From Chitinibacter sp046530675 (GTDB lineage Bacteria > Pseudomonadota > Gammaproteobacteria > Burkholderiales > Chitinibacteraceae), in assembly GCF_046530675.1 (NCBI RefSeq), contig NZ_CP172558.1, positions 2,976,001-3,040,000 of the forward strand: a DNA stretch of 64,000 bases, in the 5' to 3' direction. The position numbers and the translations under genes were made by a program. The notes beneath the pieces are model-generated. The model was given only the letters and a program-made list of their open reading frames with translations, did no database searches and was not told the DNA's origin. Positions 17,369-24,737 of this stretch are shown here, piece after piece. Each line of letters begins with the position of its first letter. The first letter of the stretch is position 1.

Positions 17369-18018
17369 GTATTGCCGTGAAAGGCCTGTTGTTTGACATG
17401 GATGGTACTTTGATCGACTCGCGATCCTGTATCGAGCTGCTATGGCGTAACTGGGCTCAACGGCATAATCTCAACTTCGCCGAAATTCAGGCCGTCATGC
17501 ATGGCCGCCGTGGCATTGAAACGATCCAGATCGTTGCGCCGCATCTGGATGCACAAAGCGAAGTTGAACTGCTACTGGCCGAAGAAGCGCTGATGCTGGA
17601 AGGCACGGTGGCGATTGCGGGTGCGCATGAACTATTGAGCAGCCTGGAACCCCATCAGTGGGCGGTGGTGACTTCGGCACCCCGCGATCTGGCGCTGGCC
17701 AAGCTGGCTTTCGCTGGCCTGCCACTGCCCACGCATATTGTCGGCGCTGATGATGTAACCGAGGGCAAACCCCACCCTGCCCCATTTCAAATGGGCGCAG
17801 CCAAACTGGGGCTCAATGCCGATCAATGTCTGGCTTTTGAAGACGCTGGCGCAGGGATACGCTCAGCTCACGCAGCAGGTGCCTCGGTGTGTCTGGTGAC
17901 CGGTGCTGGCGGCAAAGACGAGCATGGACTGGCGCAGTGGCAAATCAGCCATTATTCGCAAATTCAAGTTCAGCCCAACGGCGACTCAATCGATGTGAGT
18001 TTTAAATCCAATGAATGA
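17365..18018 (+). CDS. HAD-IA family sugar-phosphatase-like hydrolase
   Basis: 217 residues with the four HAD motifs: DMDGTLIDS (nucleophile aspartate), VVTSAP, GKPHPAPF and FEDAGAGIRSAHAAGA. The helical cap and motif spacing fit the E. coli YfbT/YniC-type sugar or glycerol phosphatases; the substrate is not determinable. ATGA overlap with darP and an 8-bp overlap with mog show that it is part of a four-gene run. Confidence 0.85.
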   Translation: MSIAVKGLLFDMDGTLIDSRSCIELLWRNWAQRHNLNFAEIQAVMHGRRGIETIQIVAPHLDAQSEVELLLAEEALMLEGTVAIAGAHELLSSLEPHQWAVVTSAPRDLALAKLAFAGLPLPTHIVGADDVTEGKPHPAPFQMGAAKLGLNADQCLAFEDAGAGIRSAHAAGASVCLVTGAGGKDEHGLAQWQISHYSQIQVQPNGDSIDVSFKSNE

Positions 18019-18607
18019 TGTATTGAAAATCGGTCTGGTGTCGATTTCGGATCGCGCCAGCAGCGGCGTATACGAAGACAAAGGCATTCCGGCCTTACAG
18101 GAATGGCTAAGCCAGGCGCTCGCCAGCCCGTTTGAAATCGTCAGCCGTCTGATCGCCGATGAGCGCGATCTGATCGAAGCGACGCTGATCGAGCTGGTCG
18201 ATATCGACGCGTGCCATCTGGTGCTGACTACCGGCGGCACCGGGCCGGCCAAACGCGACGTGACACCCGATGCGACGCTGGCGATCATGGATCGGGAAAT
18301 GCCCGGCTTTGGCGAGCAAATGCGCCAGATCAGCCTGCATTACGTGCCGACGGCCATTTTGTCGCGCCAGGTCGGCGTGATTCGCGGCAGCAGCCTGATT
18401 CTGAATCTGCCAGGGCAGCCCAAGTCGATCAGGGAAACGCTCGAAGGCGTCAAGGATCAGGATGGAAACGTGCTGGTACACGGCATTTTTGCTTCAGTGC
18501 CGTATTGCATCCAACTGCTTGAAGGGCCGTATGTCGAGACCAACTCGGCAGTCATCAACGCCTTCCGCCCGAAAGCAGCGATTCGCATCAACAAGGAAAT
18601 AGCATGA
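18011..18607 (+). CDS. mog: molybdopterin adenylyltransferase
   Basis: 198 residues; motifs IGLVSISDRASSGVYEDKGIP at the N-terminus and LVLTTGGTGPAKRDVTPDAT, the MPT-binding loop of MogA-type enzymes. It adenylylates molybdopterin before molybdate insertion. No other molybdenum cofactor gene is adjacent; it sits in a housekeeping run between the HAD phosphatase and an esterase. Confidence 0.92.
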   Translation: MNDVLKIGLVSISDRASSGVYEDKGIPALQEWLSQALASPFEIVSRLIADERDLIEATLIELVDIDACHLVLTTGGTGPAKRDVTPDATLAIMDREMPGFGEQMRQISLHYVPTAILSRQVGVIRGSSLILNLPGQPKSIRETLEGVKDQDGNVLVHGIFASVPYCIQLLEGPYVETNSAVINAFRPKAAIRINKEIA

Positions 18608-19290
18608 GCGGCAAACTACTCGATTGCGTCACCATCGAAACGGACTCCAATCCAAGCGCAGCGGTGATTTGGTTACACGGCTTGGGTGCCGATGGTAATG
18701 ATTTTGCACCGATGGTTCCCGAGCTGGGGCTGCCCGACGAGCTGGCGGTACGGTTTATTTTCCCGCATGCACCAACCATGCCCATCACTTGCAATAACGG
18801 CTATGTGATGCGCGCCTGGTACGACATCGTGCATTTCGACCAAATCAGCCGTCAGGCCGATATCGCAGGCGTAAAAGCCAGCGTCCAATATGTGCGTGAT
18901 TTGATCGCGGATCAAAATGCCAAGGGGATACCCACCCACCGTATCATTCTGGCGGGCTTTTCGCAGGGCGGTGCAATTGCCTATACCGCAGGTTTAACTC
19001 ATCCGGAGCCACTGGCCGGCATCGTCTGTCTGTCGACCTATTTGCCGGATGAATCCTTGCTGAGCCAGAACAGCATTGCTGCGAATCAGGCGACGCCACT
19101 CTTGGCAGCGCACGGCAGTTTTGATCCGGTGGTTGGTCTTGCGCTGGGCGAAAAAGCCAAAAACTACGTCAGCGGGCTGGGCGTGGATGTGGTCTGGCAA
19201 ACTTACCCAATCCAGCATTCGGTTTGCCTGCCCGAAATACAGTTGATCGGTCAGTTTATCAATCAGCAACTCGGTACTGCTGGCGTTTAA
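18604..19290 (+). CDS. alpha/beta hydrolase, carboxylesterase of the phospholipase/YpfH-type
   Basis: 228 residues. Nucleophile elbow GFSQGG (ILAGFSQGGAIAYTAGL), acid HGSFDPVV, and base histidine in YPIQHSVCLPEI give the full triad of the small carboxylesterase/acyl-protein thioesterase family (Pseudomonas EstB type). The N-terminal VIWLHGLGADGNDF is characteristic. It starts in an ATGA overlap with mog. The natural ester is unknown. Confidence 0.88.
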   Translation: MSGKLLDCVTIETDSNPSAAVIWLHGLGADGNDFAPMVPELGLPDELAVRFIFPHAPTMPITCNNGYVMRAWYDIVHFDQISRQADIAGVKASVQYVRDLIADQNAKGIPTHRIILAGFSQGGAIAYTAGLTHPEPLAGIVCLSTYLPDESLLSQNSIAANQATPLLAAHGSFDPVVGLALGEKAKNYVSGLGVDVVWQTYPIQHSVCLPEIQLIGQFINQQLGTAGV

Positions 19291-19329
19291 GCGCTCATTT
19301 TCCGCCAATTTTCGATCAAATTTGCCTAT

Positions 19330-19364
19330 CCCTATCCAAAATACAATCGCGTTTTTGGATAGGG
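19330..19364. terminator. strong hairpin downstream of the esterase gene
   Basis: CCCTATCCAAAA at 19330-19341 pairs perfectly with TTTTGGATAGGG at 19353-19364 over a ten-base loop plus one spare base. No T-run follows on either strand, so intrinsic termination is uncertain; it may act by slowing exonucleases or with Rho. Confidence 0.5.
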
Positions 19365-19476
19365 CATTTCCCGTATATCTCCCGTTTTCGCTGTCATCTG
19401 ATCTGATCAACCCTTGAGCTTATTGAAATTTAACCGATAGTAGAAATTGATTATCTATTCATGAGCTCATATCCGC

Positions 19477-21123
19477 ATGTCGCAAGAAATCGTACAAGCT
19501 AGCGTACTCATTGCCGATGACTCATCAACGGTCCGGCAATCGATCCGGATGACGCTGGCTCAGGCGGGCATTACCCGCGTCGAAACGGCCAGCAGCATCG
19601 GGGAAGTACGGCGCAAACTGAAAAATTCGACTTTTGACGTCGTGCTGTGTGACTTTCATTTTGGTGAAGGAATGAATGGTCAGGAGCTGCTCGAAGAATT
19701 ACGCAACAGCGGCGAGCTGCCGCTCTACACCATCTGGATCATGATTACCGCCGAAGCCTCGTATGAAAAAGTCGTTTCTGTGGCCGAAATCGGACCCGAC
19801 GATTACATGATCAAACCGTTCACCAGCAACAAACTGACCGACCGCATTTCCAATGCCTGGAAGCGAAAAAGATTTTTAAAACCCATTTACGACAAAATCA
19901 ACGAAGGCGATCTGCCCGGCGCCATCAATGCTGCCAAGGAGCTGATTCCCAAAGCCACCGGCTTTAGCACCGATCTGATGCGGCTGCTGGGCTCGCTACT
20001 GCTTGAAGCGGGGCGTCTTGACGAAGCCGCCCGGCTATTTGCAGAAGTGCTCGCCAAGCGCATTGTGCCGTGGGCCAAACTGGGGCTGGCCAAGGTATTT
20101 AGCCGGCAAGGCAAACGTACCCAGGCCGAAAACGTTCTGCTTGAATGTATTTTCGAGCATTCGCAATACGTCGATGCCTATGAAGAACTCGCCATCATGT
20201 ATATGGCCGATGGCCGCCTGACCGAGGCGATGGATATTTTCGACAAATGCCTGAGCCTGACGCCCAATAACGTCAGCCGTCTGCAAAAATCGGGCAATCT
20301 GGCCAATATGCTCGGCGATACCGCCAAGGCCAAAGAGCTGCTGGGTCGAGCCGTACTGTGCGGCGGCAACTCGTCCAGCCTGTCGGGCGAAACCGTTTTG
20401 CAACTGGCGCTGGCGGCCAAGCGCGAAAAAAACTCGTCGGACACCGACAAATACCTGCGCATGGTCAAAGAAATGGCCAAGCGCGACGATACAGTCAAAA
20501 ACCAGATCATGAGCTTTATTGCCACGGCGCTGTATGAAGGCAATCCGCAAATGCTCGAACAAGTCATGCCGCATATGTCCGAATCGGATTTCAACCTCGA
20601 AATGGCCGTCAGCTTTATCATGGCCGCCGATCTGGTCTGCCCGCCGACGGCAGAAAACGAACAAGCCAACTCCGGCGCGGTGCCCTATAACTGGCTGCAA
20701 CAAATCGCACAGCGCTTCGTCACCACGCGGCATATTTCGGGCATGCTCGAAAGCGCGGCCAATATGCGGCCACTCTGGCAGCAATTTATCCAGCAATCCG
20801 GCGCCGAAATTATCGAGCTTAACCATGAAAGCGTACAGCTGATGCTCAAAGCCGAATTTGGCGAGGCGCTCAATATGCTGCTACCGAAGGCCAAACACAC
20901 GCACAATGTGCGGCTGATGCTCTCGACCAGTCACGCCATTATCAAGTACCTGAAAAGCGACCCCGAAATCGAAGACAATGAACGCTTCAAGCTCGTTAGC
21001 GAGGCTCACCAGTTTATCGAGCGGATTTCGGGGACTGTCGATGCCGGCACTTACCACATGCTCCGGGACGAGCTGGGCGAAATGACTGGCGGACGCACCA
21101 AGCTTCTCAATGGGATCAGATAA
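19477..21123 (+). CDS. response regulator with TPR output domain
   Basis: 548 residues: receiver domain at 1-130 with acidic pocket ADDSS and phospho-acceptor D59 (VVLCDFHF) and a conserved lysine in MIKPF, then tetratricopeptide-type helical repeats from about 135 on (for example LLEAGRLDEAARLFAEVLAKR and DGRLTEAMDIFDKCLSLTPNN). REC-TPR proteins of this type act as adaptor regulators without DNA-binding, often in surface motility or adhesion control. No kinase is directly adjacent; the hybrid kinase at 24.7-27.7 kb is a possible partner by inference only. Confidence 0.88.
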   Translation: MSQEIVQASVLIADDSSTVRQSIRMTLAQAGITRVETASSIGEVRRKLKNSTFDVVLCDFHFGEGMNGQELLEELRNSGELPLYTIWIMITAEASYEKVVSVAEIGPDDYMIKPFTSNKLTDRISNAWKRKRFLKPIYDKINEGDLPGAINAAKELIPKATGFSTDLMRLLGSLLLEAGRLDEAARLFAEVLAKRIVPWAKLGLAKVFSRQGKRTQAENVLLECIFEHSQYVDAYEELAIMYMADGRLTEAMDIFDKCLSLTPNNVSRLQKSGNLANMLGDTAKAKELLGRAVLCGGNSSSLSGETVLQLALAAKREKNSSDTDKYLRMVKEMAKRDDTVKNQIMSFIATALYEGNPQMLEQVMPHMSESDFNLEMAVSFIMAADLVCPPTAENEQANSGAVPYNWLQQIAQRFVTTRHISGMLESAANMRPLWQQFIQQSGAEIIELNHESVQLMLKAEFGEALNMLLPKAKHTHNVRLMLSTSHAIIKYLKSDPEIEDNERFKLVSEAHQFIERISGTVDAGTYHMLRDELGEMTGGRTKLLNGIR

Positions 21124-21150
21124 TACCCATCCTGTTAGCTATCGACTTCA

Positions 21151-21216
21151 GTAGGGTCGGCTTTAGCCGACAAATACAACCATAAGTCACAAAAGGTCGG
21201 CTAAAGCCGACCCTAC
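21151..21216. repeat. inverted repeat with GTAGGGTCGGCTTT termini, second copy
   Basis: Starts GTAGGGTCGGCTTTAGCCG and ends in the exact reverse complement at 21216. It has the same design as 7880-7963. It lies between the convergent REC-TPR gene and ybaK and could serve as a bidirectional terminator or mRNA stabiliser. Confidence 0.7.
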
Positions 21217-21256
21217 ATATCGGGCTGAAATAGCCAGTCAATCAAAATACCCATAC

Positions 21257-21304
21257 AGGTATATCAATGCAGCAATTGATACAATTTATTTAGAAAGCAA
21301 TACC
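21257..21304 (+). repeat. 48-bp palindrome-ended element, copy 2
   Basis: Begins AGGTATATCAATG and ends AGCAATACC, 48 bp, two bases short of the ybaK stop codon. It is the best match (31 of 48) to the coding copy at 41413-41460. Confidence 0.75.
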
Positions 21305-21306
21305 CA

Positions 21307-21789
21307 TCAATCCGTTGCGATATCGACCTGTATCACCGCCAGACTGTTTGCAACATCAGCCGGGCTGAGGCAAACCAGAAAACCGCGCTTGCCGCCATTA
21401 ATATAGATTTTTTCCAGCGCCAGAATGCTTTGCTGCATATACACCGGCATCACTTTTTTCGTTCCGAATGGTGAAGTGCCGCCGACCATATAGCCACTGT
21501 GTTTGTTTGCCACTTCGGGCGTGCAAGGCGTAATGGTTTTGCAGCCGATAAAACGCGCCAGATTTTTGGTGCTGACTTCTTTATCACCATGCATCAGCAC
21601 GACCAGCGGCTGCTTGTTTTCATCCTGCATGACCAGCGTTTTGACGACGCAATGCTCGTCAACGCCCAGCTCGCGCGCCGAAACAGCCGTACCGCCTTTT
21701 TCCTCGTAAGCATACAGATGCTCGGTAAATGCAATTTTGTGCTGGCGTAAAAACCGGATCGCCGTTGTGACCGGCATTTTTTCATTCAT
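21307..21789 (-). CDS. ybaK: Cys-tRNA(Pro)/Cys-tRNA(Cys) deacylase YbaK/EbsC
   Basis: 160-residue YbaK-fold trans-editing enzyme that hydrolyses Cys-tRNA(Pro) formed by prolyl-tRNA synthetase. The catalytic lysine lies in CVVKTLVMQ, and the substrate loop GYMVGGTSPFGTKK is clear. Divergent from selO with 60 bp between the starts. Confidence 0.93.
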   Translation of the reverse strand: MNEKMPVTTAIRFLRQHKIAFTEHLYAYEEKGGTAVSARELGVDEHCVVKTLVMQDENKQPLVVLMHGDKEVSTKNLARFIGCKTITPCTPEVANKHSGYMVGGTSPFGTKKVMPVYMQQSILALEKIYINGGKRGFLVCLSPADVANSLAVIQVDIATD

Positions 21790-21849
21790 GACAAGTTCCC
21801 CAAACGGGATTAAAATACCCGACTAATCTACTCAACTTTTTTAATCGCC

Positions 21850-23316
21850 ATGTCCACCCCGCTCGCCCAACTGGCGCTCAAGCCCCGCTTTAGCACGCTC
21901 AATGAACGCTTCTGGGATATCACTCTGCCAACGCCGATGCCAGCGCCGCACGTCGTCGCGCTCAATCACTCGCTGGCCGAGCAGCTCGGCATTCATTTTG
22001 CCCAAGACGAACAACTGGCCGATTATCTGATCGGCAACCAATTACCGCAAGGCAGCACGCCCCCCTTTTACCCCATCGCCAGTGTGTATTCCGGCCACCA
22101 GTTCGGCGTCAATGTCCCGCAACTGGGCGATGGGCGCGCGCTGTTGATTGCCGAATTTAGCGATCCGGCCGGGCAACACTGGGAAATGCAGCTCAAGGGC
22201 GCAGGCCCGACGCCGTATTCGCGGCGAGGCGATGGACGGGCAGTATTGCGCTCGACGATCCGTGAATACTTGGCCTCCGAGGCATTACACCACCTGGGTA
22301 TCCCGAGCAATCGGGCTCTTGCCATCGCAGGCTCGCCGCAAAAAGTCTGGCGCGAAACCCCAGAAACCGCCGCCGTGCTCACGCGGCTGGCACCGACATT
22401 TGTCCGCTTCGGCCATTTTGAATATTTCTTTTATCAGGGCGAGCCAGAACGGATCAAGGAGCTCGCCGATTGGGTTATCGCGCATCACTACCCCGACTGC
22501 GCGAGCGCCGAAAATCCGTATCTGGCCATGCTCGACGCCGTCATTGCGCGCACCGCCAAACTGATCGCACACTGGCAAGCCGTCGGTTTCTGCCACGGCG
22601 TGATGAATACCGACAATATGTCGATTTTGGGGCTGACCATCGATTACGGCCCCTACGGCTTTTTGGACGGTTTTGACGCCGCACACATCTGCAACCATTC
22701 CGACGACTCTGGCCGCTACGCCTACAACCAGCAACCGCAAATCGGCCTGTGGAATCTGCACTGCCTCGCGCAAGCACTGTTGCCGCTGGTCGACAAGGAC
22801 GAGCTGCTCGCCGCCTTGGCGCAATACCAATCGCTATTTGAAGCCGCTTTTTCCGAGCTACTGCACGCCAAACTGGGTTTTACAGAATGGCTTGAGGATG
22901 ACTGGACGCTGGTCACCGACCTGTTCGAGCTGATGCAGGCGACGCACACCGACTGGACGATATTCTGGCGCACACTGTCGCACTGGACAGTCACGCAAAA
23001 CAGCGCCGCGCTGCGCGACCTCTTTCTCGCCCGTGATGATTTTGACCACTGGCTCGCGCGTTATAGCCAGCGGCTCGACGATGGCATCGACGCTGCAGCA
23101 CGCAGCGCAGCGATGCTCGCCGCCAACCCCAAATACATCCTGCGCAATTATCTGGCCGAAATCGCCATCGCCCAAGCACAAGAAGGCGACTTTAGCGAAA
23201 TCGAACGCCTGCAACGCTGCCTGATGCGCCCGTTCGACGAACAGCCCGAATTCGAACACTACGCCGCCTTGCCACCCGATTGGGCGAACGGGATTGAGGT
23301 GAGTTGTTCGTCATAG
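21850..23316 (+). CDS. selO: protein adenylyltransferase SelO (YdiU)
   Basis: 488-residue pseudokinase-fold enzyme that transfers AMP to protein hydroxyls and is linked to redox stress. Visible are GDGRALLIAEF, the inverted-ATP-binding region LKGAGPTPYSRRGDGRAVLRSTIREYLASEA, the catalytic-loop equivalent CHGVMNTDNMSILG and DYGPYGF. The C-terminus ends VSCSS; this cysteine takes the place of selenocysteine in eukaryotic SelO and can form the regulatory disulphide. Confidence 0.94.
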   Translation: MSTPLAQLALKPRFSTLNERFWDITLPTPMPAPHVVALNHSLAEQLGIHFAQDEQLADYLIGNQLPQGSTPPFYPIASVYSGHQFGVNVPQLGDGRALLIAEFSDPAGQHWEMQLKGAGPTPYSRRGDGRAVLRSTIREYLASEALHHLGIPSNRALAIAGSPQKVWRETPETAAVLTRLAPTFVRFGHFEYFFYQGEPERIKELADWVIAHHYPDCASAENPYLAMLDAVIARTAKLIAHWQAVGFCHGVMNTDNMSILGLTIDYGPYGFLDGFDAAHICNHSDDSGRYAYNQQPQIGLWNLHCLAQALLPLVDKDELLAALAQYQSLFEAAFSELLHAKLGFTEWLEDDWTLVTDLFELMQATHTDWTIFWRTLSHWTVTQNSAALRDLFLARDDFDHWLARYSQRLDDGIDAAARSAAMLAANPKYILRNYLAEIAIAQAQEGDFSEIERLQRCLMRPFDEQPEFEHYAALPPDWANGIEVSCSS

Positions 23317-23325
23317 TCGATCAAA

Positions 23326-23373
23326 GGGTATATCAATCAAAGCCATGCCAGTATTTACCCAGATAGCAATACC
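23326..23373 (+). repeat. 48-bp palindrome-ended element, copy 3
   Basis: Begins GGGTATATCAATC ten bases after the selO stop and ends AGCAATACC. It is followed by GGCATGTATATG, an extension shared with the copies at 28038 and 30215. Confidence 0.75.
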
Positions 23374-23516
23374 ACGGCATGTATATGAAAACATCATTAC
23401 TCGATGTGAATTTGGCAACAGTTGCAGCGAGGGCTGCCGCAGCATTGCGCGGTGCACCAAGTGAAGTGCGCCCGATATCGTTTGCAAGATTTGGGATTAG
23501 CCGTTTAATCGCCCAG
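23374..23516. other. intergenic stretch after the 48-bp element
   Basis: About 140 bp between the repeat and the 3' end of the REC-EAL gene. Open frames cross it but lack a ribosome site or recognisable product; it may be a decayed version of the larger composite repeat seen at 28 and 30 kb. Confidence 0.3.
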
Positions 23517-24716
23517 CTAGCACCGGGGCGTATAGTTTTTTGCAAACTCGAGGAATGCGGCAAGATTCATCGGCTTGGCGAACAGATAGCCCTGGCCAAC
23601 GTCGCAGCCCATCTGGCTCAGCATTTTCCGGTCTTGATCTGTTTCCACGCCTTCGGCCGTACTTTTCATCTGCAGCTTGTGCGCGATGTCGATGCTGGAC
23701 TCAACAACGACGCTGAGGATCTCGCTCTCGGTAAAATCCTTCACAAATGACTGGTCAATTTTCAATTCACTAAACGCAATGCGCGTGAGTTGCTGCATGC
23801 TGGAGTAGCCAGTTCCATAATCGTCAATCGAGAGTGTGAATCCGCGCATGCAAAGCCGGGCCAGATTTTCCAGTACACGCCCGATATCCGAAATAGCGGC
23901 TGATTCGGTAATTTCGAGCACGATATATTGGGGATCAACGCCGGCATTGCGTACCACTTGCGTCAAATGGTCGGCCAGATTTTCGTCATGCAGCGAAACC
24001 AGCGAAATATTGACTGAAATGCTGAGTATATGGCCGCGTTCGATCAGCAAACGGCATGCGATTGCTGATTTTTCGAGAATCAACAGCGTCAGATCATCAA
24101 TTAAACCGTTGACTTCAAGTGTCGGGATAAAAGCGGCCGGACTAATTTCACCGTATTCTGGATGTAGCCAGCGAGCCAATGCTTCAGCTCCGATCAATCG
24201 TCCTGTTTTCAAATCAACCTTGGGTTGAAAATAGGGTTCAATCTGATTGGCACGCACGCCCTGCAAGATTTCTTCAAGCTCAAACTGCCGTGCCGCGCCG
24301 ACTTGCGCCCATTTAGCGTCCGATTGTTTATATTGCGCGAGTATTTCCTGCAGACGCTCCCGCAAAATCGGTTTTTCGACCGTCCCCAATAGTTCGATGT
24401 CGTACATCTTGACCATTCGGCTGACCGACGACAGCACCTTCCGATCCAGCGCACTGGTAATGATGACCGAGATATTGCGACTTTCTTTGCCAAGGTGGCG
24501 CAGAAATTCCATGCCGTCCATTTCGGGCATATTCAAATCACAGACGGCAATATTCTGAGCCGTTGCGTCCATTTTTCGCACGACTTCCAACGCCTGTTTG
24601 CCGTTACAGACCTCATTAATCGACGTCACGCCCAAAGATTGCAGCATTTCGACGACCATGTGTCGCTGGAAATCATCATCCTCAACGACCAGGAGATTCA
24701 ATTGACTGGCCTGCAT
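23517..24716 (-). CDS. response regulator with c-di-GMP phosphodiesterase (REC-EAL) domain
   Basis: 399 residues: receiver domain 1-125 with phospho-acceptor D60 (AVCDLNMPEMDG), then an EAL domain at about 145-395. The EAL motif is at 178-180 (AEALARW), with the metal and substrate signatures EITES, IDDYGTGYSS (DDY 298-300), KIDQSFV, AEGVET and CDVGQGYLFAKP all intact, so active c-di-GMP hydrolysis is expected. The layout matches RocR of Pseudomonas. It follows the hybrid kinase gene by 21 bp and is its likely target. Confidence 0.9.
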   Translation of the reverse strand: MQASQLNLLVVEDDDFQRHMVVEMLQSLGVTSINEVCNGKQALEVVRKMDATAQNIAVCDLNMPEMDGMEFLRHLGKESRNISVIITSALDRKVLSSVSRMVKMYDIELLGTVEKPILRERLQEILAQYKQSDAKWAQVGAARQFELEEILQGVRANQIEPYFQPKVDLKTGRLIGAEALARWLHPEYGEISPAAFIPTLEVNGLIDDLTLLILEKSAIACRLLIERGHILSISVNISLVSLHDENLADHLTQVVRNAGVDPQYIVLEITESAAISDIGRVLENLARLCMRGFTLSIDDYGTGYSSMQQLTRIAFSELKIDQSFVKDFTESEILSVVVESSIDIAHKLQMKSTAEGVETDQDRKMLSQMGCDVGQGYLFAKPMNLAAFLEFAKNYTPRC

Positions 24717-24737
24717 TAATCGTATTCCTCACAATGA

